NCBI RefSeq assembly: GCF_000251145.1
Contig: NZ_AIDW01000018.1
Location: forward strand, 1-64,000
DNA from: Sphingomonas sp. PAMC 26621
GTDB lineage: Bacteria; Pseudomonadota; Alphaproteobacteria; Sphingomonadales; Sphingomonadaceae
Length of the DNA: 64,000 nt
Direction of reading: 5' to 3'
Under the pieces are notes generated by a model. It was not told the origin of the DNA. It saw only the letters and a list, made by a program, of their open reading frames with translations, and ran no database searches. Shown here piece after piece: positions 25,953 through 33,722 of this stretch (positions are counted from its first letter, which is position 1; the number at the start of each line of letters is the position of its first letter). Position numbers and translations under genes: made by a program.

Positions 25953-28403
25953 ATGTTTGCTCACCTGCCGCTTATCCTGCTTGCCCAGACCGCGGTCGAA
26001 CCGCAGACGCCGCCCGCCACGCCCGCGCCCACGGGCCAAACCGATGGTCGGCTGGGAACCGCGCAACAGGGCGGGGGGGATATCGTCGTCACCGCGCGCC
26101 GACGGGTCGAGACGATCCAGTCGGTCCCGATCGCGATGTCGGTGATCGGCGGGACCGCGCTGGCGGAAACGGGGACGTACAACGTCAACCGGCTGACACA
26201 GCTGCAACCGTCGCTGCAATTCTACTCGACCAACCCGCGCAACTCGGCCGCGAACATCCGTGGGCTCGGCGCGCCGTTCGGGCTGACCAATGACGGGATC
26301 GAGCAGGGCGTCGGCATCTACGTCGACCAGGTCTATTACAGCCGGATCGCGTCGGCGACGTTCGACTTCACCGATACCGAGCGGATCGAGGTGCTGCGTG
26401 GCCCACAGGGCACGCTCTACGGCAAGAACACGACCGCCGGCGCGATCAATATCACGACCCGCAAACCCAGCTTCAGCCCCGAGGCACGGGTCGAGGTGAG
26501 CGGCGGCAATTACGATTTTTTCCAGGGCAAGGCGTCGGTCTCGGGACCGCTGGTCGACGACAAGCTCGCGATCCGGCTGTCGACCTCGATCACGACGCGA
26601 CGTGGCACGATTTACAACGTTCGAACTGACACATACCTCAACAGCCAGGACAATGTCGGCTTCCGCGGGCAATTGCTGTGGAAGCCGACCGATACGCTCG
26701 ACTTGACCCTGTACGGCGATTACGCGCGACAGAATCCGGAGTGCTGCGTCCAATACTATGTCCGCACCGGTGCGACCCAACGTCCCCTCAACCGCCAATA
26801 TGCCGCTCTTGCTGCGGCACAGGGCTATGCGGTCCCATCGACCAACGCGTTCGACCGGATCACCGATGTCGATACACCGCTCCGCGCCAAACAGTCGCTG
26901 GGTGGCGCGTCCCTGGTCGCCAATCTCGACCTCGGCGGCTCGACGCTGACCTCGGTCTCGGCGTGGCGGTTCTGGAACTGGGATCCGTCGAACGATCGCG
27001 ACTTCATCGGTTTGCCCGTTACCAGCGCGTCGAACAATCCCTCCCAGCAGGAGCAGTATAGCCAGGAGCTGCGGATCGCCTCCAACGGCAATCGCAAGAT
27101 CGATTACGTGCTGGGCGCGTTCTACTTCTACCAGACGATCGATACGCAAGGGCTGCAGGTCCAGGGATCGGCGGCGAGCCGTTTCCTGCTCAATCCGGGG
27201 GCAAGCGTTCGACCGGGCGCTAGCGGCTGTTCGCCCGTAACTGCGAACGCGTGCAACCCCGCGATCCTCAACGGGCTGACCGCGCGCAACACGATCGGCT
27301 TCACCAACACCAGCGTAGCGGCGTTCGGCAAGGCGACGTGGCATATCACGGACGCGCTCTCGATCGCGCCAGGTCTGCGGGTGAATTACGACAAGAAGAA
27401 CGGCTCCTATGTCTCTGTCGTAACGACCGGAACAGGCAGTACGACGCTCAACGCCGACCAGCGCGGCGTGCTGGCGCCGCAGACCTATACCCCGCGGTTC
27501 GACAAGTGGAACGTGTCGGGGGATATCACCGCCGCCTATACCGTCAGCCGCGACATCCACGCCTATGCAACCTATGCGCGCAGCTACAAGTCGGGCGGGA
27601 TCAACCTTTCGGGGCTCCCGCTCGACGGCGCGAACAACCCGATCCTGTCGGCAGCGACGGTCAAGCCCGAGAAGGTCAACCATTTCGAGCTGGGGCTGAA
27701 GACGCAGTTCCTCGATCGCCGCGCGACGGTCAACATCGCGGGCTTCTGGACCGAAATCGACGATTATCAGGCGACGGTCACCAACGGACAGTTGGGTGTG
27801 CTGCGCGGCTATCTCGCCAATGCGGGCAAGGTGCGGACGCGCGGGGTCGAGGTGGACTCGGCGTTCCGCCCGTCGGCGCGGCTCAATGTCTATGCGAATG
27901 GCGCTTTCACCGACGCACGCTACGTCCGCTTTGTCGACGCGCCGTGCCCGCCCGAGCTTTCGGGCGGGACGACGGTCGCAGCCGGGCAGACTCCGGCGGC
28001 GGCGGGGGTGTCGGGCCTTAGTCCCGCGAGCTGCGACGTCTCGGGTCAGTGGCTTCCGGGCGTGTCGAAATGGGCGTTTTCCTATGGCGCGGAATATGAC
28101 CTGCCCGCGCGGGTCGGGTCGGTCGAGGGGCAGTTCTACGTTGGCTATGACGGGAGCTATCGCTCCAAATTCTCGTCCAACCCGTCGCGGTCGGCGTATA
28201 CCGACATCCAGGGCTATGCGCTGAGCAATTTCCGGATTGGGTTCAAGGCGCGCGACGCTTTCAACGTATTCGGCTGGGTGCGGAACGCGTTCGACCAGAA
28301 TTATTATGAGGTGCTTGCGACGCAGTCGGGGAGCACCGGGCTGGTCGTCGGCCAACCGGGGGATCCGCGGACCTACGGGGTGACGGTGAGCAAGTCGTTC
28401 TGA
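25953..28403 (+). CDS. TonB-dependent outer-membrane receptor
   Basis: Energised outer-membrane beta-barrel transporter, 816 residues. Short signal sequence (MFAHLPLILLAQTA), a Pro/Ala-rich linker, a TonB box DIVVTARRR near residue 43, then the plug domain (about 50-165) with IRGLGAP, YVDQVYY, ERIEVLRGPQGTLYGKNTTAGAINI. The barrel runs to the C-terminus and ends TYGVTVSKSF with a terminal Phe. PECCVQYYV and Cys-bearing loops (GCSPVTANACN) may form disulfides in extracellular loops. Substrate unknown; no pathway genes adjoin. This subfamily is greatly expanded in sphingomonads, many for plant or aromatic compounds. Confidence 0.93.
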   Translation: MFAHLPLILLAQTAVEPQTPPATPAPTGQTDGRLGTAQQGGGDIVVTARRRVETIQSVPIAMSVIGGTALAETGTYNVNRLTQLQPSLQFYSTNPRNSAANIRGLGAPFGLTNDGIEQGVGIYVDQVYYSRIASATFDFTDTERIEVLRGPQGTLYGKNTTAGAINITTRKPSFSPEARVEVSGGNYDFFQGKASVSGPLVDDKLAIRLSTSITTRRGTIYNVRTDTYLNSQDNVGFRGQLLWKPTDTLDLTLYGDYARQNPECCVQYYVRTGATQRPLNRQYAALAAAQGYAVPSTNAFDRITDVDTPLRAKQSLGGASLVANLDLGGSTLTSVSAWRFWNWDPSNDRDFIGLPVTSASNNPSQQEQYSQELRIASNGNRKIDYVLGAFYFYQTIDTQGLQVQGSAASRFLLNPGASVRPGASGCSPVTANACNPAILNGLTARNTIGFTNTSVAAFGKATWHITDALSIAPGLRVNYDKKNGSYVSVVTTGTGSTTLNADQRGVLAPQTYTPRFDKWNVSGDITAAYTVSRDIHAYATYARSYKSGGINLSGLPLDGANNPILSAATVKPEKVNHFELGLKTQFLDRRATVNIAGFWTEIDDYQATVTNGQLGVLRGYLANAGKVRTRGVEVDSAFRPSARLNVYANGAFTDARYVRFVDAPCPPELSGGTTVAAGQTPAAAGVSGLSPASCDVSGQWLPGVSKWAFSYGAEYDLPARVGSVEGQFYVGYDGSYRSKFSSNPSRSAYTDIQGYALSNFRIGFKARDAFNVFGWVRNAFDQNYYEVLATQSGSTGLVVGQPGDPRTYGVTVSKSF

Positions 28404-28454
28404 GGTCTGGGGGTGCGGTGGCCTCAGGCGGCGGCTGGTCTCTGCGAGGCTCGG

Positions 28455-28563
28455 CCCCACCCCAACCCCTCCCCTGAAGGGGAGGGGCTAGAAAGAAGCG
28501 ATCGCCAAAAAAGCTCCTCCCCTTCAGGGGAGGGGTTGGGGTTGGGGTTGGGAAGTCCAGCAG
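28455..28563. repeat. Family A palindromic repeat, intergenic copy
   Basis: C-rich arm with CCCCTCCCCTGAAGGGGAGG (28465-28488 region) and a second arm with CTCCCCTTCAGGGGAGGGG (28516-28534) leading into repeated GGGGTT units and AGTCCAGCAG at 28554-28563. The same order of arm, G-rich run and AGTCCAGCAG occurs inside mutL at 5905-5948. Confidence 0.8.
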
Positions 28564-28607
28564 AGCAACATTTGCCGGAGAGCCAAAAAACCAAAAAGAA
28601 ACAAGAA

Positions 28608-28689
28608 GCGCCGGTCGGCAAAGCCGCCGTCGGACGGGTCGCTTCGCGCCCGCCGTCCGTTTTAAGGGATCTGCTGCGCAGACCGGCGC
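28608..28689. repeat. Structured multi-stem element
   Basis: Outer stem GCGCCGGTC (28608-28616) with GACCGGCGC (28681-28689), perfect. Inside: GGCAAAGCC (28617-28625), CGGACGG (28631-28637) with CCGTCCG (28653-28659), and CTGCTGCGCAG (28671-28681). Could be a small structured RNA or a mobile palindromic repeat. Confidence 0.6.
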
Positions 28690-28712
28690 GTGCGCCTTCC
28701 CCCAAAAGCAAA

Positions 28713-28738
28713 CGCCCGGGCCGTTTCCGACCCGGGCG
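28713..28738 (-). terminator. GC hairpin, minus-direction terminator-like
   Basis: CGCCCGGG (28713-28720) and CCCGGGCG (28731-28738) around a 10-base loop. In the minus direction it is followed by TTTGCTTTTGG, so it could end a transcript coming from the lolC side. No minus-strand gene is visible to feed it. Confidence 0.45.
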
Positions 28739-29012
28739 CCTGCGTGACGATCGCTCGTCAGCCCCCAATTCGCCTTCGCAGCCAGCCCTTTTAGGCGGCG
28801 CTGAAAGCATCCCCGAACCACGGCCGTTGCCTGTGTGTCAGTGACAAAAGCGTTAGGTTTGTTACCGGGGCTTGTCACCGGGAATGTGGCCGCGCCGTAC
28901 CGATTGCGGCGGCGCTGTGGCGATTGCGCAACACGTCGCAACAGTTGCCAGTCCGCCACCTGCCGCCTAGAGCGACGCGATCAGCACCCCCGGGGCGGCC
29001 AGACCGAACGAT

Positions 29013-30263
29013 ATGATCCTATCCCGATACGAACGCATGATCGCGCGGCGCTATTTGCTGCCGGGCAAGGGCGAGGCGTTCATCTTCCTCGTCGCCGGGA
29101 TCAGCCTGGTCGCGGTGATGCTCGGCGTCGCCGCGCTGGTGATCGTGATGAGCGTGATGAACGGCTTCCGCGCCGAACTGTTCGACAAGATCGTCGGGCT
29201 CAACGGCCATGCGGTGGTGCAGGGCTATGGCGGGCAGATCCCCGACTGGCGCCGGATCGTCGGGCTGGCCGAAACCACCCCCGGCGTGACGAGCGCGATC
29301 CCGATGATCGAGCAACCGCTGATGACGACCTATAACGGCCGCGTCGAAGGCGTCCTGCTGCGCGGGATGCGCGTTTCCGACATCCGCTCGAACAAGACGA
29401 TCGGCAGCAAGGTCGTGATGGGGTCGCTCAGCAACCTGACCCCGGGCAGCGGGACGGTGGCGATCGGCTCGGGGCTGGCGGATGCGCTCGGCGCGGTGGT
29501 CGGCAGCCAGATCCAGCTGATCAGCCCGCAGGGGCAATCGACCCCGTTCGGCACGGTGCCGCGGATCGTCAACTACACGGTCGGCGCGGTGTTCACGATC
29601 GGCGTGTACGATTTCGACAAGGCCTATGTCATCATGCCGATGCAGGATGCGCAGACGCTGCTGATGATGGGGGATTCGGTCGGCATGGTCGAGTTGCAGA
29701 CGACCAACCCCGATCGCGTCGGGCAGATCCTAGCGCCGCTGGTCGACAAGATCGGGCGGACCGGGACGATCCAGGACTGGCGCCAGATGAACGCGCAATT
29801 GTTCGAGGCGCTGGGCGTCGAGCGGGTCGCGATGTTTACGGTGCTGTCGATCATCATCCTCGTCGCGGTGTTCAACATCCTGTCCTCGCTGATCATGCTG
29901 GTGCGCGCCAAGACGCGCGACATCGCGATCCTGCGGACGATGGGGGCGAGCCGGGGGGCGATGATCCGCATCTTCATGGTCGTCGGCACGACGATCGGCG
30001 CGCTCGGCGTGGTCGCGGGGCTGCTGCTCGGCTTCTTCTTCCTGTGGTTCCGGCAAGACGTCGTCAACGCGGTGCAATGGGCGACGGGGCAAAACCTGTG
30101 GGACCCCTCGGTCCGCTTCCTGAGCGAACTCCCGTCCAAGACCGATCCGGTCGAAGTCACCGTCATCGCGCTGATGGCACTCGTGTTCAGCTTCCTCGCC
30201 ACGCTCTACCCCGCGCTCAAGGCGGCGAGCACCGATCCCGTCCAGGTGCTTCGCTATGAATGA
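29013..30263 (+). CDS. Lipoprotein-releasing system permease (LolC/LolE family)
   Basis: Inner-membrane half of the Lol ABC transporter that extracts outer-membrane lipoproteins and hands them to LolA. 416 residues: first membrane helix at about 24-48 after the cytoplasmic start [18 protein letters not shown], a large periplasmic domain (about 50-270), then three helices with [27 protein letters not shown], the FtsX-type coupling region, in the first. Ends [11 protein letters not shown]. Only one permease gene is seen, so the transporter may be a homodimer. The last 8 bases overlap lolD. Confidence 0.93.
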   Translation: MILSRYERMIARRYLLPGKGEAFIFLVAGISLVAVMLGVAALVIVMSVMNGFRAELFDKIVGLNGHAVVQGYGGQIPDWRRIVGLAETTPGVTSAIPMIEQPLMTTYNGRVEGVLLRGMRVSDIRSNKTIGSKVVMGSLSNLTPGSGTVAIGSGLADALGAVVGSQIQLISPQGQSTPFGTVPRIVNYTVGAVFTIGVYDFDKAYVIMPMQDAQTLLMMGDSVGMVELQTTNPDRVGQILAPLVDKIGRTGTIQDWRQMNAQLFEALGVERVAMFTVLSIIILVAVFNILSSLIMLVRAKTRDIAILRTMGASRGAMIRIFMVVGTTIGALGVVAGLLLGFFFLWFRQDVVNAVQWATGQNLWDPSVRFLSELPSKTDPVEVTVIALMALVFSFLATLYPALKAASTDPVQVLRYE

Positions 30264-30930
30264 ACCGGTATTAGTCGTCACCGGCCTGTCGCGCAGCTTC
30301 GCGCAAGGCGGCCAGACGATCGAAGTGCTCCGCAGCGTCGATCTCACCGTCGGCGCGGGCGAAATCGTCGCGTTGCTCGGCCCCTCGGGCTCGGGCAAGT
30401 CGACGATGCTCCAGGCGGTCGGGCTGCTCGAGGGCGGGTTCGGCGGGTCGATCCGGATCGCGGGCGAGGAAGCCGCGCGGCTCAACGCCGACGGGCGGAC
30501 GCGGGTGCGGCGTGACCAATTGGGCTTCGTCTATCAGTTCCACCATCTCCTCCCCGATTTCAACGCGACCGAGAATGTCGTCCTCCCGCAGATGATCCAG
30601 GACCGGCCGCGCGACGAGGCCGACGCACGCGCCGCCGCGCTGCTCACCGCGCTCGGCCTCGGGCATCGCCTGACGCACCGCCCCAACCAGCTTTCGGGCG
30701 GCGAGCAGCAACGCGTCGCGGTCGCGCGTGCACTCGCCAACCGGCCCGCGCTGGTGCTCGCGGACGAACCGACCGGCAACCTCGACGAGGGCACCGCGGA
30801 CATCGTGCTCGCGGAGTTCCTCCGGCTGGTGCGCGGCGAAGGCTCGGCGGCGCTGGTCGCCACCCACAACGAACGGATCGCGGCCAAGATGGACCGCGTC
30901 GTCCGGCTCCACGAAGGACGGCTTGCATGA
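30256..30930 (+). CDS. lolD: Lipoprotein-releasing ATPase LolD
   Basis: ABC ATPase that powers the LolC/E permease. Walker [10 protein letters not shown] near residue 41, Q-loop [12 protein letters not shown] (the LolD-type text), signature [15 protein letters not shown], Walker [13 protein letters not shown], and the H-loop His in LVATHNE. 224 residues. Overlaps the permease gene upstream by 8 bases and the GNAT gene downstream by 4, so all are one transcription unit. Confidence 0.96.
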   Translation: MNEPVLVVTGLSRSFAQGGQTIEVLRSVDLTVGAGEIVALLGPSGSGKSTMLQAVGLLEGGFGGSIRIAGEEAARLNADGRTRVRRDQLGFVYQFHHLLPDFNATENVVLPQMIQDRPRDEADARAAALLTALGLGHRLTHRPNQLSGGEQQRVAVARALANRPALVLADEPTGNLDEGTADIVLAEFLRLVRGEGSAALVATHNERIAAKMDRVVRLHEGRLA

Positions 30931-31754
30931 CAGCCTGGACCGACCCGCCGACGCTGGTCGGCCAGCATGTCATCCTCCGCCCGACGGTGCCTGAGGACCA
31001 GGACGGCATCGTCGCGGCGGCGGCGGACGGGAAGATCAGCGAACTGTTCTTCACCAACGTCTCGACGCTGACCGACCCGGCGGCGTTCATGGCGGCGCTG
31101 TTCCGGGAGCGCGATTACGGGCGGTCGATGCCGTTCACGGTGTGCGTGCCCGAGCCCACACCCCCTCCGTTCGCCCTGAGCGGAGTCGAAGGGCCAGGCA
31201 CACCGCAAGGGCTTCGACTGCGCTCAGCCCGAACGGAGGAGGGGACAGGGACCGAACCCGCGATCGCGACACCCACGGAGCCTGAACCCACCCCCCCGCT
31301 CGCCCTGAGCGAAGTCGAAGGGCCAGGCACACCGCAAGGGCTCCGACTTCGCTCAGCCCGAACGGAGGGTGGGCCAGCCCCCCGCATCGTCGGCCTCACC
31401 CGCTACATGCGGATGAACCCCGCGCACCGCCGGCTCGAGATCGGCGGCACCTTCTACGCGCACTCGGTCCAGCGCAGCGGGGTCAATACCGAGGCGAAGC
31501 TGCTCCTGCTCAAACACGCCTTCGAGGTGATGGACTGCAACGCGGTCCAGATCCGCACCGACTGGTTCAACAAGGCGTCGCAAAAGGCGATCGAGCGGCT
31601 CGGCGCGAAGCGCGACGGCGTGCTGCGCAATCATCAACTGATGGATGGCCGGATCCGCGATCTCGTGGTCTATTCGATCATCGCGAGCGAATGGGCGGGG
31701 GTCGAGCGCAACCTGCGCTTCCTGCTCGCGCGCAACGAAGGGAAGACGGCATGA
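30927..31754 (+). CDS. GNAT-family acetyltransferase with in-frame repeat insert
   Basis: RimJ/RimL-like N-acetyltransferase. Residues 1-72 ([20 protein letters not shown], then [11 protein letters not shown]) and 155-275 ([20 protein letters not shown], then [15 protein letters not shown] and [20 protein letters not shown]) form an ordinary GNAT fold; the second part carries the acetyl-CoA-binding region. In between, about 75 residues are encoded by two tandem palindromic repeats (31166-31367) and read twice as [14 protein letters not shown]. The insert sits in the loop where GNAT proteins of this type have a short turn between beta strands. Starts with ATG overlapping lolD; its stop overlaps the peroxidase start. 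Substrate unknown. Confidence 0.85.
   Translation: MTAWTDPPTLVGQHVILRPTVPEDQDGIVAAAADGKISELFFTNVSTLTDPAAFMAALFRERDYGRSMPFTVCVPEPTPPPFALSGVEGPGTPQGLRLRSARTEEGTGTEPAIATPTEPEPTPPLALSEVEGPGTPQGLRLRSARTEGGPAPRIVGLTRYMRMNPAHRRLEIGGTFYAHSVQRSGVNTEAKLLLLKHAFEVMDCNAVQIRTDWFNKASQKAIERLGAKRDGVLRNHQLMDGRIRDLVVYSIIASEWAGVERNLRFLLARNEGKTA
31166..31367. repeat. Two tandem palindromic repeats (family B) inside the GNAT gene
   Basis: Copy 1 (31166-31237): arm TCCGTTCGCCCTGAGCGGAG... faces ...GCGCTCAGCCCGAACGGA, complementary at 23 of 26 positions. Copy 2 (31297-31367) has the same arms and an almost identical centre (GGGCCAGGCACACCGCAAGG). A 59-base spacer separates them. Both lie in frame within the acetyltransferase gene. 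Confidence 0.88.
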
Positions 31755-32230
31755 GCACGATCACCGACCACATCGTGACCGGCGCGGACGGCAAGCCGGT
31801 CGATCTGTCGGCCTATGCCGGCAAGGTGCTGCTGATCGTCAACACCGCGTCCAAATGCGGCTTCACCCCGCAATATGCCGGGCTGGAGGCGTTGCAGCGC
31901 CGCTTCGCCGACAAGGGCTTCGCGGTGCTCGGCTTCCCGTGCAACCAGTTCGGCGCGCAGGAACCCGGCGACGCCGAGGAGATCCGCACTTTCTGCTCGC
32001 TGACCTATGACGTCACCTTTCCGATGTTCGCCAAGGTCGACGTCAACGGCGCGGACGCCGACCCTCTATTCACCGCGCTCAAAAAGCAGGCGCCGGGGTT
32101 CCTCGGAACGGGCGCGATCAAGTGGAACTTCACCAAGTTCCTGGTGGATCGGGGCGGGCAGGTGGTGGAGCGTTATGCGCCGACGACCAAGCCTGAGGCG
32201 ATTGAAGAAGACGTGGAGAAGATTTTGTAG
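31751..32230 (+). CDS. Glutathione peroxidase
   Basis: Reduces peroxides with thiol reductants; cytoplasmic since no signal peptide is present. 159 residues with the catalytic set of the Cys-type family: Cys in NTASKCGFTPQY near residue 36, Gln in GFPCNQFGAQEPG near 71, Trp and Asn in KWNFTKFLV near 125. The second Cys in FPCNQ matches thioredoxin-dependent relatives. ATG at 31751 overlaps the GNAT stop as ATGA. Last gene of the lolC-lolD-GNAT-gpo unit. Confidence 0.95.
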   Translation: MSTITDHIVTGADGKPVDLSAYAGKVLLIVNTASKCGFTPQYAGLEALQRRFADKGFAVLGFPCNQFGAQEPGDAEEIRTFCSLTYDVTFPMFAKVDVNGADADPLFTALKKQAPGFLGTGAIKWNFTKFLVDRGGQVVERYAPTTKPEAIEEDVEKIL

Positions 32231-32250
32231 CAATAGTTTTCGAGCGTTTA

Positions 32251-33516
32251 CTAATCGGCATCAGGCTTTGGCAGATGTTCAAGAATAAGCTTGCCGGCCT
32301 TTCCCATCCACGAGGTGCGTAGAACGCGCCCTGCGGCGGGGTCAATGTAAACTGCAGTCGTGGCAGCAACAAAAAGTAAGCCGGTTCCTACAACAACCGC
32401 CGTGGCGGAGCTAACGCCCTTTTTGCCACCCTCGGGGATCCCAGAAACAATCGTTCCAAATCCCTTGAACAAAACCGAAACTAAATTCTCTATCGATCGT
32501 ACAGCAGCATATACAGTTCTTTTTGCGGCCCGACGTGGCTGATTGATCGACTCTAGTAAAAAGGCAAGTGAACGTGGAACTTCAGGATCAACAAGCTTAT
32601 CCTGTTTTCTTAGTTCTTCTGTCAGTTTGCATCCAGCAATGTAAAGACTTTTAATATCGTCAGGGCTGAACTCTGCGTCTGCAGCATTTTCCGCAAAGCG
32701 CATCCAATCGGGGAACTGTGCAACGTACATCGATAGCCCAAGCGAAAACCCTTGGAGCTTTGCAGACCAAAAATCCGGCAATTCGTTTGCGAAGGCTTCA
32801 ACAATCTGTTGGAACGATATTGCACTAACTCCTAGTGCAATTATATCTTGATCAGATTCTAGTCGTTTAACCATTGATCTGACTTCTTCGACCAATCTTA
32901 TGTCAAAATTTGCCGACGAAAGGTATTGTTCGGCCACTCTGCCGGCCGCAACAAGTTCACCCCTAGCGGCGTCAACATTTTGTTGATCTTGCTTTCGGGT
33001 AACGGCAGCTTGATGCTCAACCTGCACAATGCCGGCTGTTAATTTGAATCTTAACGGACCAGTTTTTTGGTCGGGAACAAGTTCGGCCACCTCATTTGCC
33101 GCCATTTCAACCGGCGTAAGCGAAGGCGGTAAGCTGTCTAAATAATCTATGATGTATTTTCGAGTATCGTTGTTTGCTGAAAAGACCATGTCGCCCAGCC
33201 GCCGACTTTTCTTTACTGTACCGTCTTTAATAACGGCTGACTGGAGAGATGATTGAAAATGCATATTAAGCAAAGTTGATTCAAAGTCGTCTACAGACAA
33301 AAGAAGCTCGTCAAAGGAAGCGTTGAGGTCACTAGAGAACTGCGGACCGTCTAGCCGCCGCGCTATGGCCTCAGTAAGTGCTTTTACTTGCCTAGCCTCG
33401 CCCGCGGACGGCGACCGTGCCATACTTTTTAAGGCCTCATTGCCAACCAAGTTAGCAAGTTGCCGCAAGTTGGAACGTGCTATGCGGGACCAAGTTTGAG
33501 GATTATTGATAGCCAT
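32251..33516 (-). CDS. AT-rich gene of unknown function with C-terminal membrane segment
   Basis: I do not recognise this protein. 421 residues from the ATG at 33516; a TTG at 33552 would add 12. It is mostly predicted helix, with charged stretches (about 40-240), and has a Gly/Ser-rich hydrophobic segment near the C-terminus (about 365-395, SSATAVVVGTGLLFVAAT) preceded by LFKGFGTIVSG. Codon use is full of A/T-ending codons and the GC content is far below that of neighbours on both sides, so recent acquisition is likely. It stands alone, tail-to-tail with the peroxidase gene and divergent from dnaE. No ribosome-binding site is obvious. No toxin, nuclease, ATPase or phage signature is visible. 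Confidence 0.75.
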   Translation of the reverse strand: MAINNPQTWSRIARSNLRQLANLVGNEALKSMARSPSAGEARQVKALTEAIARRLDGPQFSSDLNASFDELLLSVDDFESTLLNMHFQSSLQSAVIKDGTVKKSRRLGDMVFSANNDTRKYIIDYLDSLPPSLTPVEMAANEVAELVPDQKTGPLRFKLTAGIVQVEHQAAVTRKQDQQNVDAARGELVAAGRVAEQYLSSANFDIRLVEEVRSMVKRLESDQDIIALGVSAISFQQIVEAFANELPDFWSAKLQGFSLGLSMYVAQFPDWMRFAENAADAEFSPDDIKSLYIAGCKLTEELRKQDKLVDPEVPRSLAFLLESINQPRRAAKRTVYAAVRSIENLVSVLFKGFGTIVSGIPEGGKKGVSSATAVVVGTGLLFVAATTAVYIDPAAGRVLRTSWMGKAGKLILEHLPKPDAD

Positions 33517-33722
33517 CAATAATTTATGCCTCGAACCGGCATTTGAGGTCAAGCCAGCGCGTTTCTAATGGATAATGTCATTACACTACATAACCTTCTA
33601 TTGGGGGTTGCGAGAGTTGGCCGGAGGTCCGCGGTTTAGGTCCCTGCCTTTATCGCCCCCAAAGACTGAAATTCCCCACACCCCCGGTTCCCAGAATCGC
33701 CCCCACGGCGCATAAGCCCCCC

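Larger units (their letters stand above)
28404..29012. other. Gene-free interval packed with repeats
   Basis: 609 bases. From left to right: a family A repeat (28455-28563), an A-rich stretch (28580-28605), a structured element with a 9-base outer stem (28608-28689), a GC hairpin with T-rich flank on the minus side (28713-28738), and unstructured sequence to the lolC start. Reading frames crossing it are low-complexity and not believable as genes. Confidence 0.7.

Noticed and set aside
25857..28460. 867-codon minus-strand open frame opposite the TonB receptor
   Set aside because: Arg/Asp/Val-rich text without domains; the plus-strand receptor is complete with plug, barrel and terminal Phe.
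28797..28812. GCGCTGAAAGCATC-like text that resembles the 3' part of 23S rRNA
   Set aside because: Match is only about a dozen bases; flanks show no rRNA sequence.
28413..28844. 143-codon frame after the TonB receptor
   Set aside because: Consists of translated palindromic repeats and Pro/Arg/Ser text; no start signal.
33526..33542. ATGCC-TCGAACC-GGCAT hairpin near the AT-rich gene, resembling a tRNA T-arm and possible attachment site
   Set aside because: Loop and closing pairs do not fit a T-arm (G53-C61 geometry fails), no tRNA body and no second copy at the other edge of the AT-rich gene.
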